Origin: Arcobacter sp.
GTDB lineage: Bacteria > Campylobacterota > Campylobacteria > Campylobacterales > Arcobacteraceae
Length of the DNA: 7,099 nucleotides
Direction of reading: 5' to 3'
NCBI GenBank assembly: GCA_016744485.1
Contig: JADGEG010000058.1
Location: 3,638 to 10,736 of the forward strand
Made by a program: the position numbers and the translations under genes. The notes beneath the pieces are model-generated. The model saw only the letters and a program-made list of their open reading frames with translations, was not told the origin of the DNA and did no database searches. This document shows, one piece after another, positions 1-5,676 of this stretch (position 1 is the first letter of the stretch; every line of letters begins with the position of its first letter).

Positions 1-708
1 ATCTGAGTTAGCTTGACCTCTGAAAAATAAATCTTTTCCACTTAACTCACTAAGTGCAAATCTAAGCTCTTCTTTTTTTTCTACATTTGGTAGTTTAAAT
101 AAAAAAGTTATTTTAGTTTCTATTTCTCTTAAAACTCTTAGTGTTTCAAGCCTTGCTTTTAACTCTTTTATCTCTTTCTTTATCTCCTCATTATCACTAT
201 TCGTATCAAATGAATCAATTAATTTTGGATATTGTTGTGTTCGGTTAAATGACACAAATTGAGGTGCTGGAAAGGAAATACTATTATCAGTAGCATACTT
301 TAAATAAGCATATATAAAATTAATCTCTTGTTGTGATATAAACTCATCAAGAGAATTTATATTATCATCTTGCATAATTTTTAATAAAATATATTCTTTT
401 AAATATAAAGAATGATGATAGTATCTTGGTATTTTAGTAGATAGATTTTTTATATCTAGCTCATATCGCAATGAATTTGTTTTAATAGAAAATACAATAT
501 TTTCATCTTCAAATACTAATTTTCCTTGAGTATTTATTATCTCTTTCTGAGAAGATGTCAATTCATAGTATTTGAAAGATATGTTATCAATTCTTTCAAA
601 ATAATCTAAGTTCCAATAAAAGTACTTTCTATTCTCAATTTTTGAATTTATATAGGCTTCAAAATACTCTTTTGCCTCTTGTGTCCCATAACCATTTTCA
701 ACATTCAT
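1..708 (-). CDS. FRG-domain protein in hsd operon, 3' end outside window
   Basis: An open frame of 236 codons runs from an ATG at 708 to the left edge of the window with no stop. The ATG overlaps the hsdS stop as ATGA (705-708), and AAGGAA lies seven bases upstream, so translation is probably coupled to hsdS. Residues 1-165 are not recognised; they are rich in Tyr, Phe, Asn and Lys, with no signal peptide or membrane segment. Residues about 170-200 are highly charged (EEIKKEIKELKARLETLR) and probably form a coiled coil. Residues 228-236 read FFRGQANSD, the typical opening of an FRG domain (conserved Phe/Tyr-Arg-Gly, usually followed by Gln). That family has no established biochemical function. 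The visible part would then be an N-terminal extension, with most of the FRG domain past the edge. The position inside a type I restriction-modification operon suggests an accessory or defence role, which is inference. The reading frame is secure; the domain call rests on one short motif. Confidence 0.75.
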   Translation of the reverse strand, partial: MNVENGYGTQEAKEYFEAYINSKIENRKYFYWNLDYFERIDNISFKYYELTSSQKEIINTQGKLVFEDENIVFSIKTNSLRYELDIKNLSTKIPRYYHHSLYLKEYILLKIMQDDNINSLDEFISQQEINFIYAYLKYATDNSISFPAPQFVSFNRTQQYPKLIDSFDTNSDNEEIKKEIKELKARLETLRVLREIETKITFLFKLPNVEKKEELRFALSELSGKDLFFRGQANSD

Positions 709-1913
709 ATAAACATTCCTTGGAGTAAAGCTTTTTTAAACTCTTTTGTTTGATTTAATTGAATTGTTGCGAGTTCTATTTTTTTATCTATTGAAGATAA
801 AAGGTCGGCTATTTTCTCCTGTTCCTCAATACATGGCATATTCCATTTTAATTTTAAAAAATCTTTTTTACTCAGAACTCTATTTCTACCAGCTCCACCT
901 GGAGAAATTAGCTCTAACATGTACCTAAATTTTTTCTGCATAATGATATATCTAAAGAAATCAACTGTTGCTAACTTCTTATTAAATGTATAAGTTGGAA
1001 AGCGATGTGAAACTAATCCATTTTCATCTTCTTTTTTTACTATTGCGATTGCACTTTCCCAAGCAAATGTAATACTTACTATTAAATCATTTTCTTTTAC
1101 TTGATAAAGTTTGTCCATAGCTATTTTATGAGGTTTTGAATTTGGCTTTTGAAATGTTCCTTTACAATGACTTCTAACTCCAATAGCTAAATAATTTTCA
1201 TTAGGTTTTGGTAGTTCTCTTAAAGTAATGATTAAAAACTTACTTAATTCTATTTCTTTCCATTTTTCAAATTCTTTCCCATCATTATTCTTAAATTTAA
1301 TCTCTTGTGAAAAAATCTTTTGAATTAATCCAGCTTTGTATTCTTTTAATAATTTGAGTTTATTATTAAATTGCTCTAATTTAGTATCAGTAGAAGTTAA
1401 AAAGGATACAATTTTTTGTTGCTCCAATTTTAAAGGTATTGAAACATTTATATTCTCTAAATATCTAAAATATAAATTTGATACATTTCCTCCCTCAACA
1501 ACTCTAGCAAATTCTTTTTTTAACATTCCATTTATATAGTATGTGAAAAACAATCCATTTTCCTCAGTATTGTAAACAGAAATCATTTCCCCTATTGCAA
1601 CATTAGGAATTGGAAGATAGCTACAATTTGCAAAATCTAAAGGGTTTTCGCCAACCCTTGGAACCAATACTTCTCCTCCCTTACTAAATTTTAAAGATTT
1701 AGAATCCATATTAGTAAATGATTTGATTTTATTAATATATTCATTATATGTACTGTATAGCTCACCATATCTCACACATGGGGTGCTGGCATCTTCAGTT
1801 ACTGAACTTTTTGGGGCATTTTTTCCATAATAAAAATATCCAAAATCTTTTAATGTTCCACTATTCCATTCTTCTTTGAATTCCTCAAATCTTAATTTAG
1901 GTACATTGCTCAT
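705..1913 (-). CDS. hsdS: Type I restriction-modification specificity subunit HsdS
   Basis: This 402-residue protein gives a type I methyltransferase/endonuclease its DNA sequence specificity. It has the usual two-fold layout. Target recognition domain 1 spans about 1-160. A conserved central helix at about 163-201 begins LEQQKIVSFL and ends GLIQKIF. Recognition domain 2 spans about 216-360 and contains LIVSITFAWESAIAIV and SHRFPTY, a recurrent type in this family. A matching C-terminal helix at about 362-402 begins IEEQEKIADLLSSIDKKIE. The two helices are repeats of one another and serve as spacer and HsdM-binding surface. Length is normal and both domains are intact. The ATG directly abuts the hsdM stop codon, so the two are likely translationally coupled. 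The target sequence cannot be read from the protein, but it should be bipartite. In a sampled 60-base stretch (1321-1380) GC is about 20%, much lower than in hsdM. Confidence 0.95.
   Translation of the reverse strand: MSNVPKLRFEEFKEEWNSGTLKDFGYFYYGKNAPKSSVTEDASTPCVRYGELYSTYNEYINKIKSFTNMDSKSLKFSKGGEVLVPRVGENPLDFANCSYLPIPNVAIGEMISVYNTEENGLFFTYYINGMLKKEFARVVEGGNVSNLYFRYLENINVSIPLKLEQQKIVSFLTSTDTKLEQFNNKLKLLKEYKAGLIQKIFSQEIKFKNNDGKEFEKWKEIELSKFLIITLRELPKPNENYLAIGVRSHCKGTFQKPNSKPHKIAMDKLYQVKENDLIVSITFAWESAIAIVKKEDENGLVSHRFPTYTFNKKLATVDFFRYIIMQKKFRYMLELISPGGAGRNRVLSKKDFLKLKWNMPCIEEQEKIADLLSSIDKKIELATIQLNQTKEFKKALLQGMFI
716..721 (-). promoter_or_regulatory. Ribosome binding site of the FRG-domain gene
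   Basis: AAGGAA on the minus strand lies seven bases before the ATG at 708, inside the last codons of hsdS. It supports the overlapping ATGA start and independent or coupled initiation on the same messenger. Confidence 0.6.
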
Positions 1914-3482
1914 TTAAAAAGGTCTCTTTATACCGAGTTCATCACAAAAACTAGCAATAGTTTTATCATTTTCGAGAATTTCATTATCTAAACTTTGAAG
2001 CTCTAAAGCTACACTATCAATATCAATAGTTACTTCCTCTTCAAAAGTATCCACATATCTTGGAATATTTAAGTTATAGTTATTCTCTTTTATCTCTTCA
2101 AGAGTTGCTAAGTATGAATATTTGTCCTCTACTTTCCTATCTTTAAAAGTATTAACAATTTTTTCTATATCTTGAGGTCGAAGATGGTTTTGATTTTTAG
2201 CCTTTTCAAAATGTTCTTTACCGCTTGCATCTATAAAAAGAATGTTTTGACTGTCTTCACGACATTTTTTAAATACCATGATACAAGTAGGTATCGGAGT
2301 TCCATAAAAAATATTAGCAGGTAAGCCTATAACACAATCCAGATAGTTTCTATCTTCTATAAGATATTTTCTTATATGTCCCTCACTATTACTACGAAAC
2401 AATACCCCATGAGGTAATACAACAGCCATAGTTCCATTATCATCAAGATGATGTATCATGTGTTGAACAAAGGCAAAATCTGCTTTAGATTTTGGAGGTA
2501 GCTTTCCATATTGTGAAAACCTATCATCACTCATATGCAGTGGATTTGCTGACCAATGAGCTGAAAAAGGTGGATTTGCTACAATAGCTTCAAATCTTTC
2601 ATCTAAGTGTTGTGGGTGCTCAAGAGTGTCCTCTTGTTTTATATCAAACTTTCTATAATGTACATTGTGCATTATCATATTCATACGAGCTAAGTTATAT
2701 GTAGTTCTATTTAACTCTTGACCATAAAAGTTACTTACATCTTCAACCTCTCTTGCAACCCTTAAAAGTAGTGAACCACTTCCACAAGTTGGGTCGTAAA
2801 CTGATTTTAATTTTGTCTTTTTATTGGTTACTATTTTTGCAAGTATCTTAGAAACCTCTTGTGGTGTATAAAATTCTCCTGCTTTTTTACCTGCACCACT
2901 AGCAAATTTACCGATAAGATATTCATATGCATCTCCAAGTACATCTCTATCGTGGTTTTTTAACTCAAAATCTATATTGTCTAAGTGTGAAAGAACTTTT
3001 GCTATTAGGGTGTTTTTAGCTTCTTCTGTTCTTCCAAGCTTTGTAGAAGTTAAGTCAAGGTCTTCAAATAGATGTTCAAAGTCATCTTCGCTCTCATGAC
3101 CCATAGTTGATTGTTCTATACCTCTTAATATTTGTGATAAGTCTTCAAGTATAAAGTTGTTTGTATCACTATTACCACGAATAGCAACAGCACTAAAAAG
3201 CTCAGTTGGTTTTAAAAAGTATCCAAGTTGTTCAACGGCATCTTCTTTTATGGCTTCAAGATACTCTTTATCATCATCTTTATCTTCATCTAGTGAAGTA
3301 TATAAAAGCTCATCTTCTTCAAGCAGTTCATTTGCAAAACTTTCGAGTTTTTCAGATAAATATTTGTAAAAAATAAATCCAAGAATATAATCCCTAAACT
3401 CATCAGCATCCATCTTACCTCTAAGAGTATTTGCGATATTCCATAACTGTTGTTCTAACTTTTTTTTCTGTTCTTCGCCCAT
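1914..3482 (-). CDS. hsdM: Type I restriction-modification DNA methyltransferase subunit HsdM
   Basis: This 522-residue subunit carries the S-adenosylmethionine-dependent N6-adenine methyltransferase activity and acts as HsdM2-HsdS. The N-terminal helical HsdM domain covers about 8-140, with an acidic stretch near 54-81. GEFYTP at 202-207 precedes the catalytic domain. The S-adenosylmethionine-binding motif DPTCGSGSLL is at 230-239, GQEL at 254-257, and the catalytic motif NPPF at 303-306. All key residues are present and the length is typical. The start at 3482 has AAGG (3493-3496) ten bases upstream. The stop is directly followed by the hsdS ATG. A 70-base gap separates it from the upstream gene, so it may have its own promoter as well as read-through from the transfer operon. 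Sampled GC (3061-3120, about 35%) is higher than in its neighbours, as is common for the conserved subunit. An A8 tract lies at codons 6-8. Confidence 0.97.
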   Translation of the reverse strand: MGEEQKKKLEQQLWNIANTLRGKMDADEFRDYILGFIFYKYLSEKLESFANELLEEDELLYTSLDEDKDDDKEYLEAIKEDAVEQLGYFLKPTELFSAVAIRGNSDTNNFILEDLSQILRGIEQSTMGHESEDDFEHLFEDLDLTSTKLGRTEEAKNTLIAKVLSHLDNIDFELKNHDRDVLGDAYEYLIGKFASGAGKKAGEFYTPQEVSKILAKIVTNKKTKLKSVYDPTCGSGSLLLRVAREVEDVSNFYGQELNRTTYNLARMNMIMHNVHYRKFDIKQEDTLEHPQHLDERFEAIVANPPFSAHWSANPLHMSDDRFSQYGKLPPKSKADFAFVQHMIHHLDDNGTMAVVLPHGVLFRSNSEGHIRKYLIEDRNYLDCVIGLPANIFYGTPIPTCIMVFKKCREDSQNILFIDASGKEHFEKAKNQNHLRPQDIEKIVNTFKDRKVEDKYSYLATLEEIKENNYNLNIPRYVDTFEEEVTIDIDSVALELQSLDNEILENDKTIASFCDELGIKRPF

Positions 3483-3513
3483 TAATATTAAACCTTATTT
3501 ATTTGTAAATATG

Positions 3514-3519
3514 ATTCTA
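3514..3519 (-). promoter_or_regulatory. Possible -10 element for hsdM
   Basis: The 70-base gap before hsdM contains TAGAAT on the minus strand, five of six matches to TATAAT, about 30 bases before the start codon. No good -35 hexamer is found at the right distance. Such weak -35 regions are normal in Campylobacterota, but in DNA this AT-rich a single hexamer is weak evidence. Confidence 0.25.
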
Positions 3520-3552
3520 TCTAAAAGTTGATATATCTTTGATTTTATATGA

Positions 3553-4038
3553 TTATATTTTATATATTAACAATACAACAGCTACAAATAAAAGTGAGTT
3601 TGAATATAAAACATATTTTAAATATTTCTTCAGACTTAAAATATCTCTTTTTTGTTTTTCAAAATCTTCAACTGTCATCATTGCATCTCTTAATGAGATT
3701 ACGAGGTCTTTATGCATTTTATCAATCATATTTCTAAGCCTACCACCATCAAAAGTTACCATTTTAATTATTTTATCTTCAATTGGTTCAAAATTGATTT
3801 CATTAGCTATCTTTACAATAGAGTTATTTAGGTCTTGATAAAGCCTTGGTAATATTTTTGATATCTTTGATATTTGTTCATGAGAATTTTTTACTTTTAT
3901 ATCTATGCTTGAAATATTACTATACAAGTCACTTCCTTTTTCAAGTTTTACTAATAATTCACTATTAGTATATTGTAGTTCTTCTAATATTGCTTCTAGT
4001 GTCTTTTTTTCTGTAATTACAAAATCATCTTTTTTCAT
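3553..4038 (-). CDS. Coiled-coil protein with C-terminal membrane anchor, TraM-like by position
   Basis: This 161-residue protein is not recognised by sequence. Residues about 8-85 are strongly helical and charged and likely form a coiled coil. Residues about 100-140 are another charged helical region. Residues 143-159 (VLYSNSLLFVAVVLLIY) form one hydrophobic segment that ends at the C terminus. It looks tail-anchored, with the bulk of the protein in the cytoplasm. The ATG lies two bases after the stop of the ParA-like gene, with AAAAGG six bases upstream, so the two belong to one operon and probably act together. Its place as third gene after a small DNA-binding protein and a ParA-like ATPase mirrors IncP traM, which helps transfer, but no sequence similarity is claimed. 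It may link the ATPase or the relaxosome to the membrane (inference). It could also be an unrelated cargo protein. Confidence 0.75.
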   Translation of the reverse strand: MKKDDFVITEKKTLEAILEELQYTNSELLVKLEKGSDLYSNISSIDIKVKNSHEQISKISKILPRLYQDLNNSIVKIANEINFEPIEDKIIKMVTFDGGRLRNMIDKMHKDLVISLRDAMMTVEDFEKQKRDILSLKKYLKYVLYSNSLLFVAVVLLIYKI

Positions 4039-4040
4039 TT

Positions 4041-4820
4041 TTAGCCTTTTATTTTGCTTATTATTTTTAAATCATCTATCAAAGATAATATATCTTTTGC
4101 AAATGTAAATCGTGCCATATTTTTATTGAAAACTTTTTGACCATCTTTTACCCATTTTTGCCTGTATGTTGATATGTTTTCTACTAATTCTTTTGATGAT
4201 TGATAACTATCGTATAGTGATATTCCATAGGATTTTAATATGCCAAATAATTGGCTGTTTGGGATAAATACAAATGATGTTATATCTTTTTTAATAAGTT
4301 CAATTTTACTTTTTATATTGTATGTTTCACTTCCAAAAAATCCTACAAATTGTTTTTTAACATCATCTTCATTTAGATTATTGCATCTGTTGAAAAATAG
4401 ATGAATATTTGCTTTCTTATCTGTTTTCTTGATTAGTTCTATAGTTTGCACTACATTGTCAAATTGTTCTATATCATCATTTACAGGTATGATATATACT
4501 ATATTTTGCATGTCTATTTTTTGTATATAGTTTAAGACCTTTACTGTATCATCTCCACCACCACAATCTATTATATTTACTTCTTTACCATTTGATACGA
4601 TGTCAAAATATACTTTGTTTATAGCTTCATCTGATTCGTTTAGTTTTAAACTTTTAAAGTTTAGTTTAGAATTTGATAATTTACTTGTATTGTTGTTGTC
4701 TAGTTCAAATATATTTATTTTTATATCATCATCTTTAAACATCAATGCCAATACATTTACAGAAACCGTTGTTTTACCAGCTCCACCTTTTGTTTGTACC
4801 ACACAATAGTTTTTGTTCAT
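4041..4820 (-). CDS. ParA/MinD-family ATPase, TraL-like by position
   Basis: This 259-residue soluble P-loop ATPase belongs to the ParA/MinD (deviant Walker A) group. The deviant Walker A motif KGGAGKTT is at 11-18, including the signature first lysine. FELDNNN at 38-44 is the usual second motif with Asp41. The Walker B-like strand VNIIDCGGGD at 81-90 has Asp85. No N-terminal DNA-binding domain is present, so it resembles small ParA, VirC1 and TraL proteins rather than long ParA types. No ParB-like partner gene is seen next to it. It lies 11 bases after the upstream stop, with AAGGAA overlapping that stop codon. Between a probable oriT-binding protein and a membrane-anchored protein, its place matches IncP traL. 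A role in placing the relaxosome or plasmid at the cell pole or transfer channel is likely but inferred; a partition role is the main alternative. Confidence 0.88.
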   Translation of the reverse strand: MNKNYCVVQTKGGAGKTTVSVNVLALMFKDDDIKINIFELDNNNTSKLSNSKLNFKSLKLNESDEAINKVYFDIVSNGKEVNIIDCGGGDDTVKVLNYIQKIDMQNIVYIIPVNDDIEQFDNVVQTIELIKKTDKKANIHLFFNRCNNLNEDDVKKQFVGFFGSETYNIKSKIELIKKDITSFVFIPNSQLFGILKSYGISLYDSYQSSKELVENISTYRQKWVKDGQKVFNKNMARFTFAKDILSLIDDLKIISKIKG

Positions 4821-4831
4821 TTTTTATTTCC

Positions 4832-5158
4832 TTATTTTAAATCTGCAAATATGTCTGTATTTGTACTTTGCTTTTCTTCTATTTTTATTTCAATATTCTG
4901 ATTATTTTTTCTTTTTATTGCGTTTGATACATGAGCATAATAAAAAGCTTTATAAGTTGTATATGATATTTTAATTTCAAGAGCTGTATTTATTATCTCT
5001 ACTTGTTCTTTCATATTTAGTCCACTATTTATTAATTCCATAATATTTATTTTGATTAGTTTTAGTATTTTAAAACTACCTTTTTTAGTTAATTTAAATT
5101 TTTCTAATGCTTTATTTAAAGCAGAATCTTTTGCTTTTAAAAATTGTTCATTTAGCAT
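4832..5158 (-). CDS. Small basic putative oriT-binding protein, TraK-like by position
   Basis: This 108-residue protein has a lysine-rich N-terminal part and an acidic, polar tail (about 88-108). Residues about 49-77 (MKEQVEIINTALEIKISYTT then YKAFYYAH) look like a helix-turn-helix in which ISYTTYKAFYY would be the recognition helix. This pattern recalls small plasmid transfer proteins that recognise oriT DNA, such as the TraK group, but similarity is only at the level of shape. The ATG at 5158 has a near-perfect AAAGGAGGT seven bases upstream and a TTGACA promoter before it. It is the first gene of an operon with the ParA-like and membrane-anchored proteins. A six-unit 10-bp phased repeat lies just behind its promoter and is a natural candidate for its binding site, for autoregulation, oriT bending, or both (inference). 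Confidence 0.75.
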   Translation of the reverse strand: MLNEQFLKAKDSALNKALEKFKLTKKGSFKILKLIKINIMELINSGLNMKEQVEIINTALEIKISYTTYKAFYYAHVSNAIKRKNNQNIEIKIEEKQSTNTDIFADLK

Positions 5159-5165
5159 TGTGTTT

Positions 5166-5174
5166 ACCTCCTTT
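5166..5174 (-). promoter_or_regulatory. Strong ribosome binding site of the TraK-like gene
   Basis: AAAGGAGGT on the minus strand, seven bases before the ATG at 5158, is close to perfect complementarity to the 16S rRNA end. It is the strongest such site in the window and fixes the start codon. Confidence 0.85.
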
Positions 5175-5180
5175 TATAAA

Positions 5181-5209
5181 ACAGTACATTGTTTAGAATT
5201 GATTGTCAA
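5181..5209 (-). promoter_or_regulatory. Promoter of the TraK-like / ParA-like operon
   Basis: On the minus strand a consensus TTGACA (5209-5204) is followed after 17 bases by TACTGT (5186-5181). The -10 is imperfect but the spacing is ideal. It sits just upstream of the ribosome binding site, giving a very short leader. The phased decamer array begins about 11 bases behind the -35, so a protein bound there could activate or repress it. Confidence 0.6.
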
Positions 5210-5220
5210 ATACGAATATA

Positions 5221-5280
5221 TAGGCTAATGTAGGCATTTGTAGGATTATGTATTCAAATGTTTTTTTATGTTTGAATATG
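5221..5280 (-). repeat. Array of six phased 10-bp units upstream of the TraK-like promoter
   Basis: Read on the minus strand from 5280 to 5221, six consecutive 10-base units follow CA(T/A)N6A: CATATTCAAA, CATAAAAAAA, CATTTGAATA, CATAATCCTA, CAAATGCCTA, CATTAGCCTA. The last three also share CCTA. A period of 10 bases places each unit on the same face of the helix. This suits cooperative binding by a small DNA-binding protein or an intrinsically bent stretch. The array ends about 11 bases behind the -35. The first three units are low-complexity and could be partly chance; the last three are the most convincing. Confidence 0.6.
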
Positions 5281-5289
5281 TAAATTTGT

Positions 5290-5307
5290 ACTATTTTGTA
5301 TAAATTT
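5290..5307 (+). repeat. Near-direct repeat, copy 1
   Basis: ACTATTTTGTATAAATTT matches copy 2 (5471-5488) at 16 of 18 positions. The two copies flank the central AT-rich part of the intergenic region about 180 bases apart. They may be protein-binding sites; low complexity makes chance possible. Confidence 0.4.
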
Positions 5308-5395
5308 CATATCATGTTTCTTGAGGTAACAAATCTTTTTAGTATTCTTATTATCTCTATTTATAGTCTTATTAGTACTTATGATTATTTTGAGT

Positions 5396-5421
5396 AAAAA
5401 TGATACATATTCATCATTTTT
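5396..5421. repeat. Nine-base inverted repeat, AT-rich
   Basis: AAAAATGAT (5396-5404) and ATCATTTTT (5413-5421) are perfect inverted copies around an 8-base spacer. It lies mid-way between the divergent promoters, away from any gene end. It may be an operator or part of the transfer origin; as a terminator it would lack a GC stem and a gene to terminate. Confidence 0.4.
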
Positions 5422-5470
5422 TGTACTTGTTTTTCTATAAAACCACTTACTATTTATTCACTTATTGGTA

Positions 5471-5488
5471 ACTATTTTGTACAAATAT
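5471..5488 (+). repeat. Near-direct repeat, copy 2, with a 10-base palindrome
   Basis: ACTATTTTGTACAAATAT differs from copy 1 (5290-5307) at two positions. One of the changes creates the perfect palindrome TTTGTACAAA at 5476-5485, a possible dimer binding site. Confidence 0.4.
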
Positions 5489-5537
5489 AGCTATTTTTCT
5501 ATTCTTTTATGTGCTTATTACTAACTAATTATTCACT

Positions 5538-5566
5538 TTGACAAATAAATTAATGCCTATTAAAAT
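5538..5566 (+). promoter_or_regulatory. Promoter of mobC and relaxase
   Basis: TTGACA (5538-5543), a 17-base spacer and TAAAAT (5561-5566) form a near-consensus sigma70 promoter. Transcription would start near 5573, giving a leader of about 100 bases that contains both inverted repeats. Relaxosome proteins bound to those repeats could therefore repress their own operon (inference). Confidence 0.65.
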
Positions 5567-5578
5567 AACAAATGAAGC

Positions 5579-5622
5579 GAGCAATTATGTCTTACACTCT
5601 CCGAGATGTAAGTCATAAGCTC
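5579..5622. repeat. Imperfect inverted repeat, candidate relaxosome site in oriT
   Basis: TATGTCTTACA (5586-5596) and TGTAAGTCATA (5607-5617) are inverted copies with one mismatch. Inside them TCTC (5598-5601) and GAGA (5603-5606) continue the symmetry. Outside, GAGC (5579-5582) pairs with GCTC (5619-5622) past a two-base bulge. In IncP-type origins an imperfect inverted repeat bound by the TraJ/MobC-type protein lies a few bases from nic. This repeat has the right place and size, but the nic site itself is not identified. Confidence 0.6.
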
Positions 5623-5625
5623 TTG

Positions 5626-5642
5626 TAGGGACTAAATCCCTA
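5626..5642. repeat. Short hairpin with GGGA/TCCC stem next to the oriT repeat
   Basis: TAGGGA (5626-5631), loop CTAAA, TCCCTA (5637-5642) form a perfect six-base stem, followed by ACACCC. It lies four bases after the larger inverted repeat and 34 bases before the mobC start. It may help define nic or the end of transfer, or act as RNA structure in the mobC leader. There is no T-run, so it does not look like a terminator. Confidence 0.55.
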
Positions 5643-5664
5643 ACACCCAAATATTATTAGTAAA

Positions 5665-5670
5665 AAGGAA
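5665..5670 (+). promoter_or_regulatory. Ribosome binding site deciding the TTG start of mobC
   Basis: AAGGAA lies six bases before the TTG at 5677. The frame has no ATG before its penultimate codon, so this site is what fixes the start. Confidence 0.7.
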
Positions 5671-5676
5671 ATTATT

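Larger units (their letters stand above)
5159..5676. other. Intergenic region, probable origin of transfer (oriT)
   Basis: This 518-base stretch has no plausible gene on either strand. It separates divergent transfer operons, the usual place of oriT. From left to right it holds the minus-strand promoter and ribosome binding site, a phased 10-bp repeat array (5221-5280), two copies of an 18-bp near-repeat, an AT inverted repeat, a plus-strand promoter, and two inverted repeats (5579-5622, 5626-5642) before mobC. The segment 5579-5648 is visibly richer in GC than its surroundings, as expected for a conserved functional site. The nic position cannot be fixed from the sequence alone. A function as oriT is inferred from gene context and structure. 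Confidence 0.7.

Noticed and set aside
70..77. A8 tract in the FRG-domain gene as a phase-variation site
   Set aside because: It encodes ordinary Lys codons inside a charged region and is of the length expected by chance in DNA this AT-rich.
746..1539. Small plus-strand open frames opposite hsdS
   Set aside because: Antisense to a complete, clearly recognised hsdS.
705..1913. Invertible or shuffling hsdS locus
   Set aside because: Only one complete hsdS is present, with no second partial hsdS, no inverted repeats and no recombinase in the window.
3157..3369. Plus-strand serine-rich open frame of 70 codons
   Set aside because: It is the antisense shadow of the acidic Glu/Asp-rich part of HsdM; no ribosome binding site or family resemblance.
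3539..3838. Plus-strand open frames of 99 and 62 codons
   Set aside because: They lie antisense to the 161-residue membrane-anchored protein, which has a good ribosome binding site and operon context.
3905..4809. Plus-strand open frames of 67 and 69 codons
   Set aside because: Antisense to the membrane-anchored and ParA-like genes; hydrophobic composition is a by-product of Lys/Asn-rich coding on the other strand.
4041..4820. Complete ParABS partition system
   Set aside because: No ParB-like gene follows the ATPase; the downstream protein is membrane-anchored, and the context is that of transfer genes.
5221..5280. CRISPR array or plasmid replication iterons
   Set aside because: Units are only 10 bases with no unique spacers, and no cas or rep gene is visible. 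Iterons are usually longer, so a replication role has no support here.
5396..5421. Rho-independent terminator
   Set aside because: The stem is almost all A/T and no gene ends nearby, so it was kept only as an inverted repeat.
5579..5660. tRNA or structured small RNA
   Set aside because: The two hairpins do not form a cloverleaf and lack the TTC loop and acceptor stem; oriT context explains them better.
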